Source of the DNA: a virus
DNA length: 35,215 nt
Direction: 5' to 3' (one strand)
IMG/VR virus record: IMGVR_UViG_3300035665_000143
Coordinates: 1 to 35,215 of that record
The stretch's first letter is position 1; the number at the start of each line of letters is the position of its first letter. The translations under genes and the position numbers were made by a program. This document shows, piece by piece, positions 1 through 5,054 of the stretch. Under the pieces are notes generated by a model. The model was given only the letters and a program-made list of their open reading frames with translations. It searched no databases and was not told the origin of the DNA.

Positions 1-14
1 CCGAGGCACAACCC
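1..14. repeat. Left copy of 14-bp terminal direct repeat
   Basis: Bases 1-14 (ccgaggcacaaccc) are identical to 35202-35215. If the two copies are collapsed, an open reading frame continues across the join without a stop. The simplest reading is the overlap of a circular assembly that stopped inside a C7 run (12-18). A short virion end such as a cos overhang is possible but not shown. Confidence 0.85.
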
Positions 15-63
15 CCCCATCCCCCCCTTTGGTCGGCACGAACGGTTTGCGCTTGCTGTTCAT
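1..63 (-). CDS. N-terminal part of the HTH protein that crosses the contig join
   Basis: On the minus strand an ATG at 63-61 follows a GGAGG ribosome-binding site at seven bases. It reads MNSKRKPFVPTKGGDGGV and then joins in frame to the open frame at 35210-34674 once the 14-bp duplicate is collapsed, giving 196 codons. The N-terminus is basic and crosses two G7 tracts. The rest of the protein is described at 34674-35215. The join is inferred from the repeat, so a linear genome would leave this piece truncated. Confidence 0.65.
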   Translation of the reverse strand, partial: MNSKRKPFVPTKGGDGGVVPR

Positions 64-145
64 TACGCGCCCTCCGTTGGTTCCGATTCTGTTCCTGTTT
101 AGTGAACAGCCCCACCGCCTTCGCGTGGTCTTGCTCGGTGAACAT
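1..145 (-). CDS. Small ORF of unknown function running to the contig join
   Basis: An ATG at 145-143 lies two bases after the stop of the preceding gene and eight bases behind GGAGG. It reads MFTEQDHAKAVGLFTKQEQN, then a Q/R/N-rich stretch, and stays open across the join to a stop near 35122. That would overlap the next gene by about 140 bases in another frame, which is unusual for this compact genome. One base fewer in either G7 tract (12-18, 21-27) would fuse it to the downstream gene instead. I do not recognise a family. Confidence 0.4.
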   Translation of the reverse strand, partial: MFTEQDHAKAVGLFTKQEQNRNQRRARNEQQAQTVRADQRGGWGGCAS

Positions 146-146
146 G

Positions 147-410
147 CTACTTGCCTCCTGCCCGCGTTCGGGCCTTCGCTGCGGGCTTGCGGTTGAGGAT
201 GGCGAAAACTTCGTGGGCGCAACGTTCTCGCATTCCTTGCATGCCGCGCACTTCTCGCATGTCAAACCTGTCGATTAGGTCGCCAAAAATCTGCCCCAGT
301 GTGCCCTGACTGTCCGCCCACTCCCTCACCAACCTCACCGTCTCCGCGTCGTGCGCGGCAGTATCAACTGCTGGCAACTTTCGGGATTTTGACAGGTCAC
401 GTTTGGGCAT
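147..410 (-). CDS. 87-residue charged protein of unknown function
   Basis: The ATG at 410-408 sits behind AAGGAGGGGGCA, a strong ribosome-binding site, and overlaps the end of the previous small gene. The product begins MPKRDLSKSRKLPAVDT, has a helical, acidic middle (GTLGQIFGDLIDRFDMREVRG) and a basic C-terminus (RKPAAKARTRAGGK). No catalytic motif is visible. A longer frame open upstream of this ATG is low-complexity Thr/Ser/Pro and is better explained as read-through of other genes. It is the second-last gene before the contig join in the early operon. Confidence 0.6.
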   Translation of the reverse strand: MPKRDLSKSRKLPAVDTAAHDAETVRLVREWADSQGTLGQIFGDLIDRFDMREVRGMQGMRERCAHEVFAILNRKPAAKARTRAGGK

Positions 411-555
411 TGCCCCCTCCTTCCCCATCGCCGTCGCTGGTGGGTGACGGCGGGATGGTGACGCGGGCCGTGTCGGATTCTGGCTCTGGTTCGCCGAGGA
501 ACCAGTCGTGTGGGTGTTTGCCGTAGAGAGCGTGTGGGTAGTTGTCGTCATCCAC
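397..555 (-). CDS. 52-residue acidic small protein
   Basis: A GTG at 555-553 is preceded at six bases by AGGGGAGG, one of the best ribosome-binding sites in the region. The product starts MDDDNYPHALYGKHPHDWFL and continues into a Pro/Glu/Gly-rich acidic tail ending at a TGA at 399-397. It overlaps the stop of the upstream gene (548) and the ATG of the downstream gene (410), the pattern of translationally coupled early phage genes. Codons look natural in this frame, whereas the competing frame from an ATG at 551 is low-complexity Thr/Ser. No known family. Confidence 0.6.
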   Translation of the reverse strand: MDDDNYPHALYGKHPHDWFLGEPEPESDTARVTIPPSPTSDGDGEGGGNAQT

Positions 556-988
556 TCTTCACCTCCCCTTCTGCCTTCAACGCGGCGAGGGCAATGCTCG
601 TCGCCTTGTCGAGAAACACCGGCACGAGTCTCGGGTTGATTGACCGCGAGTCCGGCATTGACGCGATGTGGTGCAAAGCCTCCCTCATGGCCTTGATTTC
701 GGCAGCGGGGTCGGCGAGGCCGGTGCAGGCGTTGACGCAGGCGACGATGCGGCGTGCGTTGGCCTTCTCTTCGTCTCGCGGAATGTCTTTGCCTTCGACG
801 TACGCGATGCGAAGGGGAACGCGAGTCATGCCGCCAAATCCATCCGGAGTCAGCGGCATTCGGTCGTCGTCGTCTTGGCGGTAGACGCTGGAAAACGGCT
901 GTCCTGTGTCTCCGTAGTAGGACTGCGCATCTTCGCGTCCGGTCTGCCACGGCTCCGGCGTCCACTTGTTGATGTTGTTCTCGTTCAC
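548..988 (-). CDS. Phage early protein with NARRIVACVNAC motif
   Basis: This 146-residue product starts with GTG at 988-986, overlapping the previous stop as GTGA and preceded by AAGGAAGG. Residues near 76-88 read ANARRIVACVNAC, a motif often seen in small uncharacterised phage early proteins, followed by a helical segment (PAAEIKAMREALHHIASM). The N-terminal third is polar with a W-x-P-x-P-W-like start. The first bases repeat those of the upstream gene (shared 16-nt junction). Function unknown; cytoplasmic by composition. Confidence 0.7.
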   Translation of the reverse strand: MNENNINKWTPEPWQTGREDAQSYYGDTGQPFSSVYRQDDDDRMPLTPDGFGGMTRVPLRIAYVEGKDIPRDEEKANARRIVACVNACTGLADPAAEIKAMREALHHIASMPDSRSINPRLVPVFLDKATSIALAALKAEGEVKSG

Positions 989-991
989 TTG
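976..991. repeat. 16-nt junction repeat, copy 1
   Basis: The sequence tgttctcgttcacttg here is identical to 1326-1341. Both copies carry the GTG start and the first codons (M-N-E-N) of consecutive genes on the minus strand. It looks like a duplicated gene-start module. Confidence 0.8.
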
Positions 992-1338
992 GCCTTCCTT
1001 TCGTGTTCGATCTTCTCGACGGCGAGGCGGAGGGCGAAGCGGGCGGCGAGTTCGGTGTCGCCAGTTCGCTCAAATACCGCGTCGTCGTTCGTGGCGTGGG
1101 CGATTGTGACGCCGTGCTGATTGACGTAGACGCGCACCATCCAGTCGCCGCCGATCTTTGCCGCTTCGTCGAGGGTGTTGGGTATGGGGTGAACGTATTC
1201 CCCTTCGGCGTCCAAGCACGGGTACTCGTCATCGTCAGCGACAATCCAATGAGGAAACGATGCGGTGCTCGTAAACTGCACAAACCGCCACCCCGCCAAC
1301 CTCGCCAGTTCGTCGCGGACTTCGGTGTTCTCGTTCAC
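985..1338 (-). CDS. 117-residue phage protein of unknown function
   Basis: The GTG start at 1338-1336 overlaps the stop of a 20-codon mini-gene, and the mini-gene supplies the AAGGAGG ribosome-binding site. The product has an N-terminal W-F-V-Q-F segment, an acidic centre (VADDDEYPCLDAEGEYVHP) and a helical C-terminus (AARFALRLAVEKIEHERKAK). The overall shape, with an alanine-rich final helix containing ALRLAVEK, resembles small phage proteins that modulate host or phage recombination, but I cannot assign one. Confidence 0.65.
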   Translation of the reverse strand: MNENTEVRDELARLAGWRFVQFTSTASFPHWIVADDDEYPCLDAEGEYVHPIPNTLDEAAKIGGDWMVRVYVNQHGVTIAHATNDDAVFERTGDTELAARFALRLAVEKIEHERKAK

Positions 1339-1341
1339 TTG
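1326..1341. repeat. 16-nt junction repeat, copy 2
   Basis: Identical to 976-991 (tgttctcgttcacttg) and placed at the same point of the neighbouring gene: stop/start overlap plus first codons. The two proteins diverge directly after it. Confidence 0.8.
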
Positions 1342-1397
1342 CTCGCCTCCTTCACCTCAACGCCAGCGGCGGCGAGGGTGTCAATGTCGTCGCTCAT
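1335..1397 (-). CDS. 20-codon coupling mini-ORF
   Basis: The ATG at 1397-1395 overlaps the stop of the DnaA-like gene as ATGA, and its TGA overlaps the next GTG as GTGA. The peptide is MSDDIDTLAAAGVEVKEASK. Its last codons contain AAGGAGG, which is the ribosome-binding site of the downstream gene seven bases later. It may function mainly as a translational relay. The short length makes a peptide function uncertain. Confidence 0.5.
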   Translation of the reverse strand: MSDDIDTLAAAGVEVKEASK

Positions 1398-1828
1398 GCT
1401 GCCACCGTCCTTTCAATGTGTCCCTTGATCGCCTCATACACCTTCTGCGGGTCGTAGGCTTTCGCGCCCACGGGTATCAGTGCGGTTCGGTCGCCCTCTC
1501 GCATCCGCCGCAGACGTTCACGCCATGCGTTGCGGCCTGTCAGGATTGACGAGTGGTTCGGCCTCTTCATCGCGGCGGCAATCTGCGGTGCTGAAAGGTT
1601 CGTGAGTTCGTAGGCCAGGGCCACCACCAGATGCCGCGCGGTCCAGACTTGCATGGTCCGCTTGGTGCCGAAGAAGTGTTCAAACGATACCCCGAGCGTG
1701 CCGCAAACTGCGCCGATGATGGTGTTCATGGGCACGCTTTTCGTGTGGTGGCGGTTGCGGTGCCCGCGTTCGACAACGGCGGCGCAGTCGCGGCCAACGA
1801 CGGGGGTGTAAGCATCAAGGCAACTCAT
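1394..1828 (-). CDS. Stand-alone DnaA domain IV-like DNA-binding protein
   Basis: Residues about 37-102 follow the layout of the C-terminal DNA-binding domain of the replication initiator DnaA: a helix with GVSFEHFFGTKRT, then ARHLVVALAYELTNLSAPQI, and PNHSSILTG at the place of the DnaA signature RDHTTVLHA. There is no AAA+ ATPase domain (144 residues only), so it can bind DNA but not act as a full initiator. It follows the replisome-organizer gene with an ATGA overlap. Inference: it binds DnaA-box-like or phage-specific sites to direct or block host DnaA. Confidence 0.75.
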   Translation of the reverse strand: MSCLDAYTPVVGRDCAAVVERGHRNRHHTKSVPMNTIIGAVCGTLGVSFEHFFGTKRTMQVWTARHLVVALAYELTNLSAPQIAAAMKRPNHSSILTGRNAWRERLRRMREGDRTALIPVGAKAYDPQKVYEAIKGHIERTVAA

Positions 1829-2724
1829 GCTGCTCCCTTCTGCCGGTACTCGTTCACGATGGCGACAAGTTTCGGTGCCATGACTTTCAGAATGTCCTCA
1901 GTCGATGCGGTCGATCCGCCGCTGGCAGTCCGGTACTGCTGAACGATCCGCTCGCGGAGTCCGTAGTTCTGTGCTAGGAGCCATTGGCGGGCCGCTGTTG
2001 CGTTCTCGTCCAATTGACGGGGCGGCGGAGCCTTCGGGGTCGCCCGAGCCGTCTCGGGGAAAAGCCCCGACCAGCCCTTCGTGATGGCTTCCTCAATCGC
2101 GGCGACAGCCAACGCCTCGCCGTACTTGGCGAGTTGGGTGAGTTGGCGGTCGATCGTGCTGGGCGTCAGCCGCTTGCCCCGTTCGCGGCGGTACGCGGCC
2201 CACGACTCCCACGCCTTGCGGAACGCCTCGCCTTGCAGCCCAGCGGGGAACTCCACCCCCACCCCCCCTTGGGGGGCTTTGGGGGGTTTGTCTTTCTCTT
2301 CTCTTCTCTTCTCTTCTCTTCTCGGTTCTTGATGGGTTTCCAGTGGGTTAGCCATGGGATACCCATGGGTTTCCGGTGGGTTATGAATGGGTTTCTTTCT
2401 CGGCCTCCCGCCCTTCGCTCCGTTGTCCCAGTTCGCCACCAGAGAGGCGTTGTACTTGTCCCATTTGAGTGCTGTAAGAGTCCCGTCTTCATCGCGGCGA
2501 ACAAAGCCCGAGGCCACCAAAGCGGATTCCAACTGATTGGCGTGTCCGTTATAGCGACAGAGAGCCTTGAGAGCGGCGGGAGGAAGAACCTCAAACACCC
2601 ATTTGCGACGGAGTTGGCAATGCTCCCAGATTCGCTGAACGTAGATAGGCGCGGCAGGATCATTGAGGGTGTCAATGAGCATCCGCGTCTTCCAGTGGTC
2701 GAAAAATCCTGGTTCAACGATCAT
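1825..2724 (-). CDS. Replisome organizer / replication initiation protein (phage O-like)
   Basis: This 299-residue protein has an N-terminal winged-helix-type domain (about 1-110, with HCQLRRKWVFEVLPPAALKALCRYNG and ALKWDKYNASLVANWDNG), a disordered linker of repeated NP(P/L)ETH, charged REEK repeats and KPPKAPQGG, and a C-terminal helical domain (WESWAAYRRERGKRLTPSTIDRQL... AAIEEAITKGWSGLF) typical of helicase-loading or DnaA/DnaB-interacting phage proteins. Position beside DnaA-IV, RusA, SSB and RecT supports a replication role. The linker is encoded by repeats that resemble an origin, as in lambda O. ATG at 2724 is chosen because the domain starts there; no strong ribosome-binding site is seen. 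Confidence 0.75.
   Translation of the reverse strand: MIVEPGFFDHWKTRMLIDTLNDPAAPIYVQRIWEHCQLRRKWVFEVLPPAALKALCRYNGHANQLESALVASGFVRRDEDGTLTALKWDKYNASLVANWDNGAKGGRPRKKPIHNPPETHGYPMANPLETHQEPRREEKRREEKDKPPKAPQGGVGVEFPAGLQGEAFRKAWESWAAYRRERGKRLTPSTIDRQLTQLAKYGEALAVAAIEEAITKGWSGLFPETARATPKAPPPRQLDENATAARQWLLAQNYGLRERIVQQYRTASGGSTASTEDILKVMAPKLVAIVNEYRQKGAA
2294..2323. repeat. Six tandem copies of TTCTC
   Basis: Bases 2294-2323 are six perfect copies of the pentamer TTCTC (GAGAA on the coding strand), encoding alternating R/E/K residues in the linker of the replisome organizer. Gain or loss of one unit would shift the frame. The strand asymmetry (pyrimidine only) also fits the polypurine tract of phage origins. 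Confidence 0.9.
2332..2395. other. Candidate replication origin with iteron-like repeats
   Basis: Two 19-nt repeats, 2332-2350 and 2365-2383, differ at one base (atgggtttcc[a/g]gtgggtta). A third, partial copy (atgggtttc) is at 2387-2395. The offsets are 33 and 22 bp, multiples of 11. A 7-3-7 palindrome, ccatggg-ata-cccatgg (2353-2369), lies between them, and the TTCTC tract is directly adjacent. Iterons plus a purine/pyrimidine-biased tract inside the initiator gene is the arrangement of the lambda origin. Part of the repetition could simply be protein repeats. Confidence 0.5.
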
Positions 2725-2739
2725 CTTCGCATCCTTGCG

Positions 2740-2931
2740 TTACTTCCACCACGTCTCGCCGGTCTTCTTGGTTCCCTGCCGCTTCTGGAACCCTTTTGCA
2801 TTCAACTTCGCGGCGTGAACCGCCTGCATGTGCGTGTTCTCCCCCGTGCTTTTCACGGCATCGCCTATGCAAGAAACACACAACTTGCGGGTAGGGTTGT
2901 CGAGGGGTCCAAAACATTGGGGGCACTTCAT
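2740..2931 (-). CDS. 63-residue zinc-ribbon protein
   Basis: ATG at 2931-2929 overlaps the RusA stop as ATGA. The product begins MKCPQCFGPLDNPTRKLCVSC, a CxxC...CxxC zinc-binding arrangement, followed by a basic tail (KLNAKGFQKRQGTKKTGETWWK). Small zinc-ribbon proteins commonly accompany phage resolvases and replication proteins. DNA or protein binding is likely, exact role unknown. Confidence 0.65.
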   Translation of the reverse strand: MKCPQCFGPLDNPTRKLCVSCIGDAVKSTGENTHMQAVHAAKLNAKGFQKRQGTKKTGETWWK

Positions 2932-3296
2932 CCGGTCCTCCTTACCGTCATCACCAACTTCGCCTCGTCGCCCTTCTCGATAGTCATCGGAAGGTGCGTG
3001 AGGCCCGAGTCGTCGTCGATCAAGCCCGCGTCCCGCAGCCCGTCGAAGTACGCCTTGCAACGGGCGAGCAGGTTGTCCTGGTCACGCTTCCGCTTGTCGG
3101 GGAACGTCCACGCGAGTTGGACCGATGCCCGCGACCATCGCGGCTCGTCGCGGTTGAGGGCACCCATCGCCACCAACTTCGCGGCCTGCCGGTGCTGCTT
3201 TGTTACCTTTGCCTTCGCCATGTAGTGCGGGCGTGCGTTGGGCGACAGCATGGGGCTGGGGACGGGGAGTGTGAGCGTGACGTGGTTCATGTTCAT
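2928..3296 (-). CDS. rusA: RusA-family Holliday-junction resolvase
   Basis: The 122-residue length matches RusA. The family signature is visible at residues 68-96: KRKRDQDNLLARCKAYFDGL followed by RDAGLIDDDS, which provides the metal-binding aspartates (D72, D74 and the DDD near 94-96) and the conserved lysine (K81). RusA enzymes cut four-way junctions, resolving recombination intermediates made by the RecT/SSB system encoded in the same operon or debranching DNA before packaging. The ATG overlaps the preceding stop (3293) as ATGA. An internal Met at residue 3 is an alternative start. Confidence 0.9.
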   Translation of the reverse strand: MNMNHVTLTLPVPSPMLSPNARPHYMAKAKVTKQHRQAAKLVAMGALNRDEPRWSRASVQLAWTFPDKRKRDQDNLLARCKAYFDGLRDAGLIDDDSGLTHLPMTIEKGDEAKLVMTVRRTG

Positions 3297-3481
3297 CCCT
3301 CGTTCATCTCCGCGCGTTCATCGCGGGCCTTGCGTTCTGCGAAGTCCTCTTCAAGCAACACGCGAAGTTTGGCAAGGGCGCGTTTCTCAGTCTGAATCAC
3401 CGCGTTCTTGCTGATGCCCAGGATGCGGCCAACCTCGCGGCAGGAGCGGATCGGGGCTGTGAGCGGGTCGCGGTCGATCAA
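3293..3481 (-). CDS. Sigma-70 region 4-like HTH protein (62 residues)
   Basis: Start is a TTG at 3481-3479, overlapping the upstream stop as TTGA, inside the repeated junction cassette GGAGGTGCCCATTGA. The product contains SCREVGRILGISKNAVIQTEKRALAKLRVLL (residues about 13-43), which matches the pattern of the -35-binding helix-turn-helix of sigma factors (EIGxxLGxSxxxVxxxExxALxKLR). A charged tail follows. It may act as a small transcription regulator. A very similar HTH is encoded at 4297-4512. Confidence 0.6.
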   Translation of the reverse strand: MIDRDPLTAPIRSCREVGRILGISKNAVIQTEKRALAKLRVLLEEDFAERKARDERAEMNEG

Positions 3482-3492
3482 TGGGCACCTCC
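3478..3492. promoter_or_regulatory. Gene-junction ribosome-binding cassette, copy 1
   Basis: Minus-strand GGAGGTGCCCATTGA combines a strong Shine-Dalgarno sequence with an overlapping start and stop. Near-identical cassettes stand at 4509-4523 (AATGA form) and at about 7114-7128 (CGAGGTGCCCATTGA). The three downstream proteins are unrelated or only distantly related. Confidence 0.7.
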
Positions 3493-3723
3493 AAACTTCT
3501 CTGCACCCAGAGGCGGATCGCCGTGCCACCACATGATCCGGGCGCATTCGCTCATCATGTCTCCCAGCATTGACGCAAACGCATCGAAGTCGCTTTCGTC
3601 CAAGTCCCCATATCCACGGAGACAGGCACACGACGGGAAGCCGTAGTTCCATGACATGACAATGCCATCCCACTTGCCAAGCCAATCCAGTTTGGGCATG
3701 TGCCCGTGGTTTCCGAACCTCAC
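3478..3723 (-). CDS. 81-residue protein of unknown function, Trp- and Met-rich
   Basis: GTG at 3723-3721 overlaps the previous stop as GTGA. The product reads MRFGNHGHMPKLDWLGKWDG, then an acidic centre (GYGDLDESDFDAFASMLGDMMSE) and ends WWHGDPPLGAEKFGGAH. It has several aromatic residues and three Cys, and no membrane segment. Small phage early protein; no family recognised. Confidence 0.55.
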   Translation of the reverse strand: MRFGNHGHMPKLDWLGKWDGIVMSWNYGFPSCACLRGYGDLDESDFDAFASMLGDMMSECARIMWWHGDPPLGAEKFGGAH

Positions 3724-3998
3724 ACCCCACCCCCGATCTTCTTGCGGCCATCCGCAAACCAGTGAACACCCGCCGTCGCTACCGTCGCCGGGATCGCGTA
3801 GGCCGCGACCAGCCAGTACCACGACTCGCTGTTCATCACGGCGGACGCACCTGCGGCAACGAACGCGATCCGGGTGGAGCAAACGCCGAACGTGGACGCG
3901 ACGGACTGCCAAGAGAAGCGGTCAACGGCGGTGCGGTATCGCCAGAGGTACGCGACGGCTTCGACGATGCCGAGAGCGGCGAGGAGGAGGAGTGTCAC
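3720..3998 (-). CDS. 92-residue membrane protein
   Basis: Two or three hydrophobic segments are visible: MTLLLLAALGIVEAVAYLW at the N-terminus, about residues 35-55 (GVCSTRIAFVAAGASAVM), and WYWLVAAYAIPATVATAGVHW (61-81). The C-terminus is basic (DGRKKIGGGV). ATG at 3998 overlaps the upstream stop as ATGA. A holin-like or superinfection-exclusion role is possible, but its position in the early replication operon argues against a classical late holin. Confidence 0.6.
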   Translation of the reverse strand: MTLLLLAALGIVEAVAYLWRYRTAVDRFSWQSVASTFGVCSTRIAFVAAGASAVMNSESWYWLVAAYAIPATVATAGVHWFADGRKKIGGGV

Positions 3999-4300
3999 TT
4001 CTTCCCCCCCGCCGCGTCTTCGGCGGCTTGCTTGGTGGAGTCGGACACAAAGGCGGCGCGAATGATGTTCAGTGCGCCCTGAACGCGGCCTGGTGCTTCA
4101 GCCCAATGGGGCCACCCACCGCGATGATCGGTGAGTTCCGCACAAACCTCCGAAAGCGCCTTCCGCAGTCTCTCGTTCTCCGCCGCGAACTTCGCACGCT
4201 CGGCTGCGAGTGCGGCGGCGTGGTCGCTGTAACGCACCCACATGCCTTGCTCATGCTGAACAACCAAATCGCTAGTCACCAAGTAACGATTAACGCTCAT
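3995..4300 (-). CDS. 101-residue early protein with short coiled coil
   Basis: ATG at 4300-4298 overlaps the preceding stop as ATGA. The N-terminus (MSVNRYLVTSDLVVQHEQGMWVRYSDHAAALAAERAKFAAENERLRKAL is the overall pattern, broken here for length) leads into a heptad-like helix AAALAAERAKFAAENERLRK, a layout common in small phage ead/Ea22-like proteins. The C-terminus is Ala/Lys rich. It likely forms homo-oligomers. Function unknown. Confidence 0.6.
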   Translation of the reverse strand: MSVNRYLVTSDLVVQHEQGMWVRYSDHAAALAAERAKFAAENERLRKALSEVCAELTDHRGGWPHWAEAPGRVQGALNIIRAAFVSDSTKQAAEDAAGGKK

Positions 4301-4512
4301 CCTCCGCTCCTTTCGCTCGCCGTCGCCCTTCCATCCATCCACTCCACCAACTTGACCTTCACCTTCGCCATGCCGCTCTCGAAATGGCGGGCGACTTCGT
4401 ATTTGCTCATGCCCAACTTCGCCCCGATTTCCGCGAAGGTCATGGGCTTGTTCGCGGCGATTGCCGCGTGTGCGGGGTTGCGCTCGGGGCGTAGGCGGTT
4501 GCGGCGGGTCAT
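4297..4512 (-). CDS. Sigma-70 region 4-like HTH protein (71 residues)
   Basis: ATG at 4512-4510 overlaps the stop of the winged-helix gene as ATGA within the repeated cassette GGAGGTGCCCAATGA. Residues about 23-55 read PMTFAEIGAKLGMSKYEVAR and then HFESGMAKVKVKL, again the sigma region 4 pattern. The N-terminus is strongly basic (MTRRNRLRPERNP). Compared with 3293-3481, the E-I/V-G-x-x-L-G-x-S-K-x-x-V core and AK-spacing agree, suggesting paralogues. Likely DNA-binding regulator. Confidence 0.6.
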   Translation of the reverse strand: MTRRNRLRPERNPAHAAIAANKPMTFAEIGAKLGMSKYEVARHFESGMAKVKVKLVEWMDGRATASERSGG

Positions 4513-4523
4513 TGGGCACCTCC
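4509..4523. promoter_or_regulatory. Gene-junction ribosome-binding cassette, copy 2
   Basis: Minus-strand GGAGGTGCCCAATGA, one base different from 3478-3492. It contains the Shine-Dalgarno sequence, ATG start and TGA stop of two coupled genes. Confidence 0.7.
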
Positions 4524-4835
4524 ACTCACCCGATACTCCCAAGCCCCATCGCTCACGCGCCGACGCTCGACGGTGTACGCGCCAAACTTCTCTTTGCGAA
4601 AGTCCCGCAGCCGCGCCGAAATCGACTGGGTTGGGATGCCGGTCAACTGCTCCAGTTGGTACAGCGTCCGCCACACGCCGTCACGCATGATGCCAAGTAC
4701 CTTCGCGTGCTGGCCTGCGAGACGGTCGGCATCGCGTGCGGGGTCGAAGGTGGTGCCGCCGCGTGCTGCGTACTCGACTCGGCCCGAGAACGTCGTGCGT
4801 GCGGCGAAGAGGGTGCCCTGTGCGTTCGCGTCCAT
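4509..4835 (-). CDS. Winged-helix DNA-binding protein
   Basis: ATG at 4835-4833 follows AGGAG at seven bases, a better start than an in-frame ATG at 4907 with no site. The 108-residue product has an N-terminal polar region and a C-terminal winged-helix pattern at about 40-95: VLGIMRDGVWRTLYQLEQLTG, IPTQSISARLRDFRKEKFGA, then a beta-wing YTVERRRVSDGAWEYRV. This architecture is typical of phage proteins that read DNA at replication or regulatory sites. A hairpin leader lies about 105 bases upstream. Specific target unknown. Confidence 0.7.
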   Translation of the reverse strand: MDANAQGTLFAARTTFSGRVEYAARGGTTFDPARDADRLAGQHAKVLGIMRDGVWRTLYQLEQLTGIPTQSISARLRDFRKEKFGAYTVERRRVSDGAWEYRVSGGAQ

Positions 4836-5054
4836 GCGTTCACTCCTGAATCCCCTGCCGTCGCTCTCGCGCTGGCAGGTTGTCGCGCCCTCACGCTGTT
4901 TGTTCATTCACGCGAGGGCGGTCTGCTCGGCAACACGCCGGGCTTGAAACCCCCGCGCCGCAACAAGCGACACGGGAGGGATGTGATACCGGGCGGAGGT
5001 GTGAGAACCGACCGGAATCGCGCGCGGCCGCTTTCGCAGACGCGCACGGGTAGA
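4836..5054. other. Non-coding leader between coiled-coil and winged-helix genes
   Basis: This 219-base gap holds no convincing gene on either strand. It contains the leader hairpin at 4952-4976 and, near 5022-5045, a weaker GC-rich inverted arrangement with a TTTC/GAAA loop. It may contain a promoter, but I see no clear -35/-10 pair on the minus strand. Confidence 0.6.
4941..4976 (-). promoter_or_regulatory. Leader hairpin element B
   Basis: On the minus strand CCCGTGTCGC pairs with GCGGCGCGGG (4952-4976; 10 pairs including two G-U) around a five-base loop. It is followed by GGTTTCAAGCCCGG. The tail GGGGGTTTCAAGCC is shared with element A at 6151-6187. The T-run is short, so a leaky terminator, antitermination or processing site is possible. 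Confidence 0.6.

Noticed and set aside
1-14. True direct terminal repeat of a linear virion genome
   Set aside because: Fourteen bases is far too short for a T7-like terminal repeat, and a gene reads through the join; circular assembly overlap is simpler, with a cos end not excluded.
147-1283. Minus-strand 378-codon frame
   Set aside because: Its upstream two thirds overlap two better-supported, translationally coupled genes; only the last 87 codons are kept as a gene.
2240-2290. Programmed frameshift at the C/G homopolymers in the replisome organizer
   Set aside because: The in-frame translation gives a sensible KPPKAPQGG linker and an intact C-terminal domain, so no frameshift is needed.
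5022-5045. Terminator after the coiled-coil gene
   Set aside because: The stem is short and broken and is not followed by a T-run on the minus strand.
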